Source of the DNA: Streptomyces hiroshimensis
Lineage (GTDB): Bacteria; Actinomycetota; Actinomycetes; Streptomycetales; Streptomycetaceae
Assembly: GCF_014650335.1 (NCBI RefSeq)
Contig: NZ_BMUT01000001.1
Span: forward strand, 611,037-675,036
Direction of reading: 5' to 3'
DNA length: 64,000 nt
How positions within the stretch are numbered: the stretch's first letter is position 1; each line of letters opens with the position of its first letter. The position numbers and the translations under genes were made by a program. Shown here piece after piece: positions 33,313-41,296 of the stretch. Below the pieces are notes generated by a model. It made no database searches and was not told the DNA's origin. It saw only the letters and a list, made by a program, of their open reading frames with translations.

Positions 33313-34650
33313 TCACACGTTCCGGAAGCGGTTGATGGCGTCGATGTGCTTCGCCCGCATCTCCTCGTCGCGGACCCCCATGCCCTCCTCGGGGGCCAGC
33401 GCGAGCACGCCGACCTTGCCCTGGTGGAGGTTGCGGTGCACGTCGTACGCGGCCTGCCCGGTGTCCTCCAGGCGGTACGTCTTCGACAGCGTGGGGTGGA
33501 TCTTCCCCTTGGCGATCAGGCGGTTGGCCTCCCACGCCTCGCGGTAGTTGGCGAAGTGCGAGCCGACGATCCGCTTCAGCGACATCCACAGGTAGCGGTT
33601 GTCGTACTCGTGGTTGTAGCCGGAGGTCGAGGCGCAGGTGACGATCGTGCCGCCCTTGCGGGTGACGTAGACCGAGGCGCCGAAGGTCTCGCGGCCCGGG
33701 TGCTCGAAGACGATGTCGACGTCCTCGCCGCCGGTCAGCTCGCGGATGCGCTTGCCGAAGCGCTTCCACTCGCGCGGGTCCTGCTCGTGCTCGCTCTTCC
33801 AGAACCGGTAGTCCTCGGCGGAGCGGTCGATGATCGCCTCGGCGCCCATCCGCCGGCAGATCTCCGCCTTCTTGTCGCTGGAGACCACGCAGATGGGGTT
33901 GGCGCCGCCGGCGAGCGCGAACTGGGTGGCGTACGAGCCGAGTCCGCCGCTCGCGCCCCAGATCAGGACGTTGTCGCCCTGCTTCATGCCGGCGCCGTTG
34001 CGGGAGACGAGCTGGCGGTAGGCGGTGGAGTTGACCAGGCCCGGGGCCGCCGCCTCCTCCCAGCTGAGGTGGCGCGGCTTCGGCATCAGCTGGTTGGACT
34101 TCACCAGCGCGATCTCGGCGAGACCGCCGAAGTTGGTCTCGAAGCCCCAGATGCGCTGCTCGGGGTCGAGCATCGTGTCGTCGTGGCCGTCGGCCGACTC
34201 CAGCTCCACGGACAGGCAGTGGGCGACGACCTCGTCGCCGGGCTTCCAGGCGTTGACGCCGGGGCCGGTGCGCAGCACGACGCCCGCGAGGTCGGAGCCG
34301 ATGACGTGGTACGGCAGGTCGTGCCGCTTGGCCAGCGGGGAGAGCTTGCCGTAGCGCTCCAGGAAGGCGAAGGTGGACAGCGGCTCGAAGATCGAGGTCC
34401 AGACGGAGTTGTAGTTCACCGAGCTGGCCATGACGGCCACGAGCGCCTCGCCGGGCCCGAGTTCGGGCACCGGCACCTCCTCGACGTGCAGCGACTTGCG
34501 CGGGTCCTTCTCGCGGGTGGTCAGGCCCTCGAACATGGCGGCCTCGTCCTTGTGCACGGTCACCGCGCGGTAGGACTCGGGGACGGCCAGGGCTGCGAAG
34601 TCCTCGGGCGTGGTGTCCGGCGCGAGGATCGCGTCGAGTATCTGGTTCAC
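33313..34650 (-). CDS. ccr: Crotonyl-CoA carboxylase/reductase
   Basis: A 445-residue MDR-family reductase. The CO2-holding residues known from actinobacterial Ccr fall at identical positions here: N81 (SVNYNSVW), F170 and E171 (WGFETNFGG) and H365 (VGSHFANYR), with a Rossmann glycine motif at WGASGGLGSYA. It converts crotonyl-CoA plus CO2 and NADPH to ethylmalonyl-CoA, feeding both C2 assimilation and polyketide extender supply. GTG 34650 has GGAGG upstream; it is the first gene of the five-gene operon. Confidence 0.96.
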   Translation of the reverse strand: MNQILDAILAPDTTPEDFAALAVPESYRAVTVHKDEAAMFEGLTTREKDPRKSLHVEEVPVPELGPGEALVAVMASSVNYNSVWTSIFEPLSTFAFLERYGKLSPLAKRHDLPYHVIGSDLAGVVLRTGPGVNAWKPGDEVVAHCLSVELESADGHDDTMLDPEQRIWGFETNFGGLAEIALVKSNQLMPKPRHLSWEEAAAPGLVNSTAYRQLVSRNGAGMKQGDNVLIWGASGGLGSYATQFALAGGANPICVVSSDKKAEICRRMGAEAIIDRSAEDYRFWKSEHEQDPREWKRFGKRIRELTGGEDVDIVFEHPGRETFGASVYVTRKGGTIVTCASTSGYNHEYDNRYLWMSLKRIVGSHFANYREAWEANRLIAKGKIHPTLSKTYRLEDTGQAAYDVHRNLHQGKVGVLALAPEEGMGVRDEEMRAKHIDAINRFRNV

Positions 34651-34701
34651 GGTATTGCCTCCGGCGAAGCACGTCGGGGAACGGCTTGAGGGAACGTCGG
34701 G

Positions 34702-34748
34702 GGTGGTGCAAGAGGTGGTGCAAGAGTGGTGCAACAGGTGGTGCGAGG
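34702..34748. repeat. Four tandem 11-12-bp GGTGGTGCAAGA units
   Basis: Units at 34702-34713, 34714-34725, 34726-34736 and 34737-34748, ending about 50 bp upstream of the ccr start. They lie in the untranslated leader or promoter, with no coding sense. Confidence 0.7.
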
Positions 34749-35003
34749 CGGTGCCGTCGGTTCGGCGGTGGTGCGGGGCGGTGCCTGGTGCGGTGATGCG
34801 GCGCCGGTGGGCGCGCTGGGAGTGCCTGTGACGCAGGCGTCCGGGCGCACAACGTTCTTGTGGGGACAGCCGGCGCACGACTGTTGTCGTCTGCGCGCCG
34901 GCCGCCCGGACACCGACAACGTATGGCACCGCGTGCCACACGACAAGACACTCGGTGCCAACAATTTCTCTCAGATGTCATCCGGAAGGCACGTATGAGC
35001 AAT

Positions 35004-35030
35004 GAAGGCCGCCCCAAGGGGGCGGCCTTC
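35004..35030. terminator. Strong 12-bp hairpin terminator after TetR gene
   Basis: GAAGGCCGCCCC-AAG-GGGGCGGCCTTC, perfect stem and 3-base loop, 23 bp past the TetR stop. Confidence 0.92.
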
Positions 35031-35052
35031 GTTGGTAAAAGGTAGCTTTTGT

Positions 35053-35892
35053 CTACTTCTTCTTGAGCGCTTTCTCGATCGCCCGCATGACCTCGTCCAG
35101 CGGCGCGTCCGTCCGGGCCACGGTCACCAGCACCTCGCCCTCGGCCCGCGCCGACGCCGCCGGGCCGTCCTCGGCCCGGGCGCGCCCGGCCCCGATGCCC
35201 GTGCCGAAGGTCTCCCGCACGATGGCGAACGCGTGGTCGAGCTGGGTCTCCACGTCGCCCTGCCCGCCGCCGCGCAGCCAGCGCCGCAGCACGTGGTTGT
35301 GCGCGGTGACGACGGCCGAGGCGGCGACCTCGGCGAGCAGCGGGTCGTCGTCGCCGACGTGGTGGGCGCTCTCGTCGAAGTGGCCCAGCAGGTAGCGGGT
35401 GAACAGCCGCTCGTAGCGGGCCACGGAGGCGATCTCGCGCTCGCGCAGCGCCGGCACCTCGCGGGTCAGGCGGTAGCGCTCCACGGAGACGGCGGGGGAG
35501 GCCGCGTACATCCGCATGACCTCCTTGATGCCCCGGCAGACGGTGTCGAGGGGGTTCTCGTGCGGCGGGGCCGCGTCCAGCACCCCCGCGGCGCGCACCA
35601 GGGTGTCGTCGTGGTCGGGGAAGATGGCCTCTTCCTTGGAGCGGAAGTGGCGGAAGAAGGTCCGGCGGGCGACACCGGCCGCGGCGGCGATCTCGTCGAC
35701 GGTCGTCGCCTCGTAGCCCTTGGTCGCGAACAACTCCATCGCGGCCGCGGCGAGTTTGCGGCGCATGGTGAGCCGCTGGGCGGCGGCGCGGCGGCTGCCG
35801 GCGCTCTCGGTCTCGGGGTGCGGGTCTCTGGTCTCGCGGGGCACTTCTTCGGCCGTGCGCGGGGTGCGGACGGCCTTGGCGGGCTGGGGCAT
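35053..35892 (-). CDS. TetR-family regulator of the ethylmalonyl-CoA block (probable)
   Basis: A 279-residue TetR protein: disordered basic N-terminus of about 40 residues, HTH at about 43-85 (AMELFATKGYEATTVDEIAA, AAGVARRTFFRHFRSKEEA), a helical ligand domain and a C-terminal tail ending in poly-Lys. It lies divergently placed between ccr and the 3-hydroxyacyl-CoA dehydrogenase, as in other Streptomyces, so control by acyl-CoA intermediates is plausible. ATG 35892 is chosen. Confidence 0.88.
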   Translation of the reverse strand: MPQPAKAVRTPRTAEEVPRETRDPHPETESAGSRRAAAQRLTMRRKLAAAAMELFATKGYEATTVDEIAAAAGVARRTFFRHFRSKEEAIFPDHDDTLVRAAGVLDAAPPHENPLDTVCRGIKEVMRMYAASPAVSVERYRLTREVPALREREIASVARYERLFTRYLLGHFDESAHHVGDDDPLLAEVAASAVVTAHNHVLRRWLRGGGQGDVETQLDHAFAIVRETFGTGIGAGRARAEDGPAASARAEGEVLVTVARTDAPLDEVMRAIEKALKKK

Positions 35893-35992
35893 GTGGGGAA
35901 CGTAACACGCGTCCGTACGGGCGTGCCGGGGCGGACCGGTCCCGGGTTCGAGCAGTCCGCCCCAGCCCACGTCGCGCTCGCGCGCGGTCCGG

Positions 35993-37816
35993 TCAGGCCT
36001 TCGCATACTCGCGGAAGCCGCGGCCCGTCTTGCGCCCCAGGCAGCCCGCCGCCACCAGGTGCTCCAGCAGGGGCGCCGGAGCGAGGCCCGGGTCGCGGAA
36101 CTCGCGGTGCAGGACCTTCTCGATGGCCAGGGACACATCCAGCCCCACGACGTCGAGCAGCTCGAAGGGGCCCATCGGATAGCCGCCGCCGAGCTTCATG
36201 GCCGCGTCGATGTCGTCCGGGCTCGCGTAGTGCTCCTGGACCATCTTCACCGCGTTGTTCAGGTACGGGAACAGCAGGGCGTTGACGATGAACCCGGCCC
36301 GGTCGCCGCAGTCCACGGCGTGCTTGCGCACCTTCGCGCAGGCCGCGCGGACCGTGGCGTGCACGTCGTCCGCGGTGAGGACCGTGCGGACGACCTCCAC
36401 CAGCTTCATCGCCGGCGCCGGGTTGAAGAAGTGCATCCCGATGACGTCCTGCGGGCGCGAGGTGGCGCGGGCCAGGGCGACGACCGGCAGCGAGGAGGTG
36501 GTCGTGGCCAGCACCGCGCCCGGCTTGCAGACCTTGTCCAGGGTGGCGAACAGCTCCTGCTTGACCGCGAGGTCCTCCGCCACCGCCTCGATCGCCAGGT
36601 CGACGCCGGCGAAGGCGTCCAGCGACCCCGCGGGCGTAACGGCCGCCAGCGCGGCCTCCCGCTCCGCCGCCGTGAGGCGGCCCTTCTCCACCGAGCGCGC
36701 GAGCGACTTCGCCACCCGGGCCCGGGCGGCCTCGGCCTTCTCCTGCGAGCGCGCCGCGAGCACGACGCGGTAGCCGGCCTTGGCGAAGACCTCGGCGATG
36801 CCGCTCGCCATCGTGCCCGACCCGGCCACGCCGACCGCACGCACCTCGCGCACCGCCGCCGCGGCCCCGTCCCCGCCGGCGCCCGGGGTCTCGGCGTCCG
36901 GCACCACCACGGCCGAGTCCGGCCCGTCGTAGGTGTGGAAGCCGCGGCCCGCCTTGCGGCCGGTCAGGCCCGCCTCCGCGAGCTGGCCGAGGACCGGCGC
37001 GGGGGCGTGCAGCCGGTCGCGGGAGGCCGCGTACATGGCCTCCAGGACCGTGCGCGCGGTGTCGATGCCGATCAGGTCGAGCAGGGCGAGCGGGCCCATC
37101 GGCAGGCCGCAGCCCAGCCGCATCGCGGCGTCGATGTCCTCGCGGGTGGCGTAGCGCGACTCGTACATCGCGGCGGCCTGGTTGAGGTAGCCGAACAGCA
37201 GCCCGTCGGCGACGAAGCCGGGCCGGTCGCCGACCGCGACGGGCTCCTTGCCCAGCTCCCGGGCGAGCGCGGTGACGGCCGCGACGGCGGCGGGCGCCGT
37301 GAGCACCGACGAGACGACCTCCACCAGCTTCATCGCCGGCGCCGGGTTGAAGAAGTGCATCCCGAGGACGCGCTCGGGGCGGGCCGAGTCCGCGGCCAGC
37401 CGCGTCACGGACAGGGCGTTGGTGCCCGTCGCGAGGATCGCCTCCGGGCGCACGATCGCGTCCAGGGCGGTGAACACCTCGTGCTTGACGGCGTAGTCCT
37501 CCGGCACGACCTCGATCACCAGGTCGGCGGCGGCCGCGGCCTTGAGGTCCGTGGCCGTGCGGAAGCGGGCGAGCGCCTCCCGCCGCTCGTCCTCCGTGAT
37601 GCGCTCGCGGCGCACCGCGCGGGCGGTGGCGTTCTCCAGCGCGCGCACGGCGTGCGCCGCCGCGGCCTCGGAGACGTCGATGCCGGTGACCTCGCGGCCG
37701 GCCCGGACGAGGGCTTCGGCGATGCCGGTGCCCATGGTGCCGAGGCCGACGACGGCGACGGTCTGCAAGGGGGACGGGGAGGGGAGGGACGGCTCAGGGG
37801 TGGACGTACGGTCCAT
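35993..37816 (-). CDS. Tandem-duplicated 3-hydroxyacyl-CoA dehydrogenase
   Basis: A 607-residue protein made of two complete 3-hydroxybutyryl-CoA dehydrogenase units joined head to tail (about residues 17-300 and 327-607). Each has a Rossmann motif (GLGTMGTGIAEAL; GSGTMASGIAEVF), the identical stretch GMHFFNPAPAMKLVEVV with the catalytic His, and a C-terminal YPMGPFELLD-type segment. It reduces acetoacetyl-CoA or oxidises 3-hydroxybutyryl-CoA, supplying crotonyl-CoA for Ccr. ATG 37816 has GGAG upstream. Confidence 0.9.
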   Translation of the reverse strand: MDRTSTPEPSLPSPSPLQTVAVVGLGTMGTGIAEALVRAGREVTGIDVSEAAAAHAVRALENATARAVRRERITEDERREALARFRTATDLKAAAAADLVIEVVPEDYAVKHEVFTALDAIVRPEAILATGTNALSVTRLAADSARPERVLGMHFFNPAPAMKLVEVVSSVLTAPAAVAAVTALARELGKEPVAVGDRPGFVADGLLFGYLNQAAAMYESRYATREDIDAAMRLGCGLPMGPLALLDLIGIDTARTVLEAMYAASRDRLHAPAPVLGQLAEAGLTGRKAGRGFHTYDGPDSAVVVPDAETPGAGGDGAAAAVREVRAVGVAGSGTMASGIAEVFAKAGYRVVLAARSQEKAEAARARVAKSLARSVEKGRLTAAEREAALAAVTPAGSLDAFAGVDLAIEAVAEDLAVKQELFATLDKVCKPGAVLATTTSSLPVVALARATSRPQDVIGMHFFNPAPAMKLVEVVRTVLTADDVHATVRAACAKVRKHAVDCGDRAGFIVNALLFPYLNNAVKMVQEHYASPDDIDAAMKLGGGYPMGPFELLDVVGLDVSLAIEKVLHREFRDPGLAPAPLLEHLVAAGCLGRKTGRGFREYAKA

Positions 37817-38180
37817 CGCGAGACTCCAGAAGGTGTTCCCCGGGCGCGGGGATGCATCGGTCGGTTGCCGGTGCAGGCGGGCGGCCCCTGCGGGCCGCTG
37901 CGGCTGCGGGATTTTCCGGGTGCGGTATTTCCGGGTACGGGTAAGGGGCGACCACGGAAAGGGAGTTGTGCGACCGGCAGGCCCTGTCCCGGGGCCGTGC
38001 CGTACTCGACGGGCCGAACCGACGAACCGACGTCGAAAGCAGCGGGCGGCTGCGTCACCAGGCCGCCCGAGCGGGGGTGCCGCTCTTGCCGGGAGATTAA
38101 CTCACGGGTAACCAAGAGCGCCAGGGGCGGGGGCGGCGACTTACGATGTGGCGCAGGCCACTCGGGAGGAGAAGTTGGCA
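37817..38180. other. 364-bp divergent promoter region
   Basis: Between the duplicated dehydrogenase and the HEAT-repeat gene. It contains two TTTCCGGGT copies (about 37912-37936) and no ORF I trust. A plus-strand frame extends back to 38148 but lacks a ribosome site there. Confidence 0.5.
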
Positions 38181-38810
38181 GTGACAGGAGCCGAGAGGGC
38201 AGAAGAGGAATTCCGTGCGCTGGTGAAACGGGTGCGGGCCGAACTGGGCACGTCGGCCGAGTTCTCGGAGTTCGAGCGGCTCCTCGCGCTCGTCCGCTCG
38301 CGCGAGGGCGGGCCGCCCGCCCGGCGCGCCCGGCGGGACGAGCTCGCCGAGATCCTGGTCGCCCCCGAACGGCCGCTGTGGGCCCGCGAGATCGCCGCCT
38401 TCGTCCTGGGGGCGGAGGGCGACCGGCGGGCCTTCGAGACCCTGATCCTGCTCCTCAACTACCGCGAGCCGGTGCGCTGTGCCACCGCCGCCTTCGTCCT
38501 CGCCCGCCTCGGCGACCCCCGCACGGCCCGCGCGGCCGCGGCCCTCGCCACCAACCCGCTGCGCACCGCCTACGCCCTGCACCCCGTCCGCCTGCTGACC
38601 GAGCTGCGCGCCCCCGAGTCCGTCCCCGCCCTGCTGGCCACGCTCGAACGGCTGCTGGCGGCCCGCGACCACTGCTGGCCGATCGCCCGCGCCTGCGTGG
38701 AGGGCCTGGGCACCCTGGGGGACCGGCGTGCGGAGGACGCGCTGGTGGCGGCCCGCGGGCACGAGCGGCTGCGGGCGGCGGCGCACGAGGCGCTGGAGCG
38801 GCTCACGTGA
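38181..38810 (+). CDS. HEAT-repeat protein
   Basis: A 209-residue all-helical protein with HEAT/PBS-lyase-type repeats: ILVAPERPLWAREIAAFVLG, LLNYREPVRCATAAFVLARL, VPALLATLERLLAARDHCWP and ACVEGLGTLGDRRAEDALVA. These are scaffolds for protein contacts; no catalytic motif is seen. GTG 38181 is chosen because GGGAGGAG is 9 bases upstream; GTG 38148 has no ribosome site. Confidence 0.7.
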   Translation: MTGAERAEEEFRALVKRVRAELGTSAEFSEFERLLALVRSREGGPPARRARRDELAEILVAPERPLWAREIAAFVLGAEGDRRAFETLILLLNYREPVRCATAAFVLARLGDPRTARAAAALATNPLRTAYALHPVRLLTELRAPESVPALLATLERLLAARDHCWPIARACVEGLGTLGDRRAEDALVAARGHERLRAAAHEALERLT

Positions 38811-38828
38811 CGGGAGGGGCGTGGCGTA

Positions 38829-39353
38829 TCACGTGACGGGGAGGGGCATGGCGTAGCGCACCTCGGGTACGGAGACGCCGGCCACTTCGTACGGCTGCTC
38901 GGATCCGTCCGGTACGAAACCGGCGTGCGTGTAGAAGGCGCGTGCACGGTGGTTGCCCTCCAGCACCCACAGCAGCATCCGGCGGAAGCCGCGCGCGGCC
39001 GCGCCCTCGGTCACGGCCGTGCACAGGGCGCGGCCGGCTCCGGTGCCGATGAGGTCCGGCCGTACGTAGAGGGCGTACAGCTCCCCGTCCCCGTCGGTGG
39101 CGTCGGCGTCCCGGCAGGGCCCGTAGCAGGCCCATCCGGCGACGCCGTCCGCCGACTCGGCGACCAGGTTCACCCGCTGCAGCCCGCCGTTCAGCCGGAA
39201 GAGCCTCCGGTGCCGCGCGGCGTCCTCGGCGGCGTCCATGGCATCGAGGTGGCCCTGCGGTACGAGCCCCGCGTAGGCGGTCCGCCAGCCGCCCACCCGG
39301 ATCTCGGCCACGGCGTCGATGTCGTCCTCGGTCATCGTCCGTATGCGCACCAT
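38829..39353 (-). CDS. GNAT-family N-acetyltransferase
   Basis: A 174-residue GNAT: IRTMTEDDIDAVAEIRVGGW at the start, LYALYVRPDLIGTGAGRAL (acetyl-CoA loop, about residues 90-108) and LWVLEGNHRARAFYTHAGF near the end. Substrate unknown. Confidence 0.9.
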   Translation of the reverse strand: MVRIRTMTEDDIDAVAEIRVGGWRTAYAGLVPQGHLDAMDAAEDAARHRRLFRLNGGLQRVNLVAESADGVAGWACYGPCRDADATDGDGELYALYVRPDLIGTGAGRALCTAVTEGAAARGFRRMLLWVLEGNHRARAFYTHAGFVPDGSEQPYEVAGVSVPEVRYAMPLPVT

Positions 39354-39372
39354 GGCCGTACGCTAGCGGACT

Positions 39373-40443
39373 TCACAGCAGGGTCAGCTGGGTCGCCTGC
39401 GGAGGTGCCTGCGGGGGCGCCTGCGGGGGCGCCGCTTCCGCCTCCGGCGCTTCGGAGCCCCGCGTTCCGGAGACGCGGCGGTGCTCTCCGGGGCCCGCGG
39501 GGCCTATGCCGAACTCCGCGGCGTATTCGTGGACTTGGCGGATGATGCGCCGCTGGTACCACTTCGGGGCGTAGGAGCCGCCCGCGTACATCGTCTCGTA
39601 GCGCCGCACCAGGTGCGGGTGGTGGCGGGCCAGCCACGCCGTGAACCACTCGCGGGCGCCGGGGCGCAGGTGGAGGGCGAGCGGGGTGACCGAGGTCGCG
39701 CCGGAGGCGGCGACGGCGCGCACCGTGGCCCGCAGCTGCTCGGGGGAGTCGCCCAGGAACGGGATGACCGGGGCCATCAGGACGCCGCAGGCGATGCCGT
39801 GGCCGGTGAGCGTCCGGACGGCGTCGAGCCGCCGCCCGGGCGAGGGGGTGCCCGGTTCGACCGTGTGCCACAGCTCGCGGTCGAGGAAGCCGACGGAGAC
39901 CGACACCCCGACGTCGGTGACGGCGGCGGCCTCGCGCAGCAGCTCCAGGTCGCGCAGGATCAGCGTCCCCTTGGTGAGGATCGAGAACGGGTTCGCGCGG
40001 TCGCGCAGCGCGGTGATGATGCCGGGCATCAGGCGGTAGCGGCCTTCGGCGCGCTGGTAGCAGTCGACGTTGGTGCCCATGGCGATGTGCTCGCCGCGCC
40101 AGCGCGGGGCGGCCAGCTCGCGGCGCAGCGCCTCGGGGGCGTTGACCTTCACGACGATCTGGGAGTCGAAGCCGAGGCCGGTGTCGAGGTCGAGATAGCT
40201 GTGGGTCTTGCGGGCGAAGCAGTACACGCACGCGTGCGTGCAGCCACGGTAGGGGTTCACCGTCCACTCGAAGGGCATCCGGGAGGCGCCCGGCACCCGG
40301 TTGACGATCGATTTCGCCCGGACCTCGTGGAAGGTGACCCCGCGGAACTCGGGGGTGTCGAGGGTGCGCGTGACCACGTCCGTGCCGAAGAGCGCGCCCG
40401 GGCCGTCGTCGGCGCCTTCGCCGCCGAGGCTGGACCAGCGCAT
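39373..40443 (-). CDS. Rv2578c-type radical SAM protein (SPL-like)
   Basis: A 356-residue radical SAM protein with the Cx3Cx2C cluster motif (CTHACVYCFARKTH, about residues 65-78) and NPYRGC ahead of it, as in spore-photolyase-like actinobacterial proteins. LTKGTLILRDLELL and PLALHLRPGAREWF are typical of this group. It may repair DNA lesions. A LexA-like box lies 54 bp upstream of ATG 40443 (GGAGG upstream). The tail carries three QAPP units and was probably expanded by DNA repeats. Confidence 0.88.
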   Translation of the reverse strand: MRWSSLGGEGADDGPGALFGTDVVTRTLDTPEFRGVTFHEVRAKSIVNRVPGASRMPFEWTVNPYRGCTHACVYCFARKTHSYLDLDTGLGFDSQIVVKVNAPEALRRELAAPRWRGEHIAMGTNVDCYQRAEGRYRLMPGIITALRDRANPFSILTKGTLILRDLELLREAAAVTDVGVSVSVGFLDRELWHTVEPGTPSPGRRLDAVRTLTGHGIACGVLMAPVIPFLGDSPEQLRATVRAVAASGATSVTPLALHLRPGAREWFTAWLARHHPHLVRRYETMYAGGSYAPKWYQRRIIRQVHEYAAEFGIGPAGPGEHRRVSGTRGSEAPEAEAAPPQAPPQAPPQATQLTLL

Positions 40444-40496
40444 GGCACCTCCTTCGCATTGTTCGTTCGAATGTTCGATCCCTCTCGTCGAGATTA

Positions 40497-40508
40497 GAAC
40501 ACATGTTC
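40497..40508. promoter_or_regulatory. LexA (SOS) box candidate GAAC-ACAT-GTTC
   Basis: Matches the actinobacterial LexA consensus GAAC-N4-GTTC, flanked by TTA and GCG. A TCGAA-TG-TTCGA dyad at 40467-40478 is a second, weaker candidate. Both precede the radical SAM gene. Confidence 0.6.
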
Positions 40509-40618
40509 GCGCCGGGCGAGAGGGCCCGGATTTGGGCGGGTGTGGCGTTGGTGGTTGGCTGTGCCGCGTAGCAGGTACGTCAAGCACAGCGTTTTCACGA
40601 AGTCCCGGAGGGCAAGCC

Positions 40619-41062
40619 ATGGGCCAGGTCGAGGCCACGACGGAGCGGATCATCGCGGCGGACCCGGAGGAGGTGTTCGACGCTCTGGCGGACTACACCG
40701 GCACCCGGGCCAAGCTGCTGCCCGAGCACTTCAGCGAGTACGAGGTGCGCGAGGGCGGGGACGGCGAGGGCACCCTGGTGCACTGGAAGCTCCAGGCCAC
40801 CAGCAAGCGCGTCCGCGACTGTCTGCTGGAGGTCGCCGAGCCCACCACCGGGCAGCTGGTCGAGAAGGACCGCAACTCCTCCATGGTCACCACCTGGACC
40901 GTCACCCCCGCCGGTGAGGGCAAGGCCCGGGTCGTCGTCTCCACCGTGTGGAACGGCGCGGGCGGCATCGGCGGCTTCTTCGAGCGCACCTTCGCCCCCA
41001 AGGGCCTCGGCCGCATCTACGACGCCGTCCTCGCCAAGCTGGCCGCGGAGACGGAGAAGTGA
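40619..41062 (+). CDS. SRPBCC/START-like lipid-binding-fold protein
   Basis: A 147-residue protein of the polyketide-cyclase/dehydratase-like SRPBCC fold: EATTERIIAADPEEVFDALA at the start, then strands and a long C-terminal helix (AVLAKLAAETEK). It may bind a hydrophobic ligand; no pathway link is seen. GGAGG upstream of ATG 40619. Confidence 0.82.
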   Translation: MGQVEATTERIIAADPEEVFDALADYTGTRAKLLPEHFSEYEVREGGDGEGTLVHWKLQATSKRVRDCLLEVAEPTTGQLVEKDRNSSMVTTWTVTPAGEGKARVVVSTVWNGAGGIGGFFERTFAPKGLGRIYDAVLAKLAAETEK

Positions 41063-41102
41063 CGGAGGAGTAGCGCGCGCACGGCCGAGAGGCAGTCGGT
41101 GG

Positions 41103-41130
41103 AAGCCCGGACCGGTCGCGGTCCGGGCTT
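41103..41130 (+). terminator. Hairpin terminator after the SRPBCC gene
   Basis: AAGCCCGGACC-GGTCGC-GGTCCGGGCTT, perfect 11-bp stem, 40 bp past the stop. Confidence 0.9.
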
Positions 41131-41296
41131 CACCGTTTCGGGTGGTTTCCCCGGCGCCGCGGTGGGCCTTCGTATGCCTCCGACCGGCGCAAAAGCCCCA
41201 CAGATGGCCTCTCGGGTCAATCCCCTCGGTTGCCCGCCGTTGTCGCGAAATGCGAGAAAAGGGCGGCGATAGCAGGTGCTACGAGGGGAGCGGTAC

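Larger units (their letters stand above)
34651..35052. other. 402-bp ccr upstream region
   Basis: Holds the ccr promoter. At 34702-34748 there are four 11-12-bp tandem units (GGTGGTGCAAGA type). A GTGCCACACGACAAGACACTCG stretch and a fairly AT-rich CAACAATTTCTCTC tract follow at about 34930-34975. A strong terminator at 35004-35030 closes the neighbouring TetR gene. Confidence 0.55.

Noticed and set aside
31318..34689. 1123-codon plus-strand ORF antisense to ecm and ccr
   Set aside because: A GC-codon shadow frame: composition is Gly/Val/Arg/Asp-rich without motifs, and the minus strand holds clear enzymes.
34702..34748. CRISPR array suspected from tandem units
   Set aside because: Units are 11-12 bp and directly abutting, so this is a simple tandem repeat.
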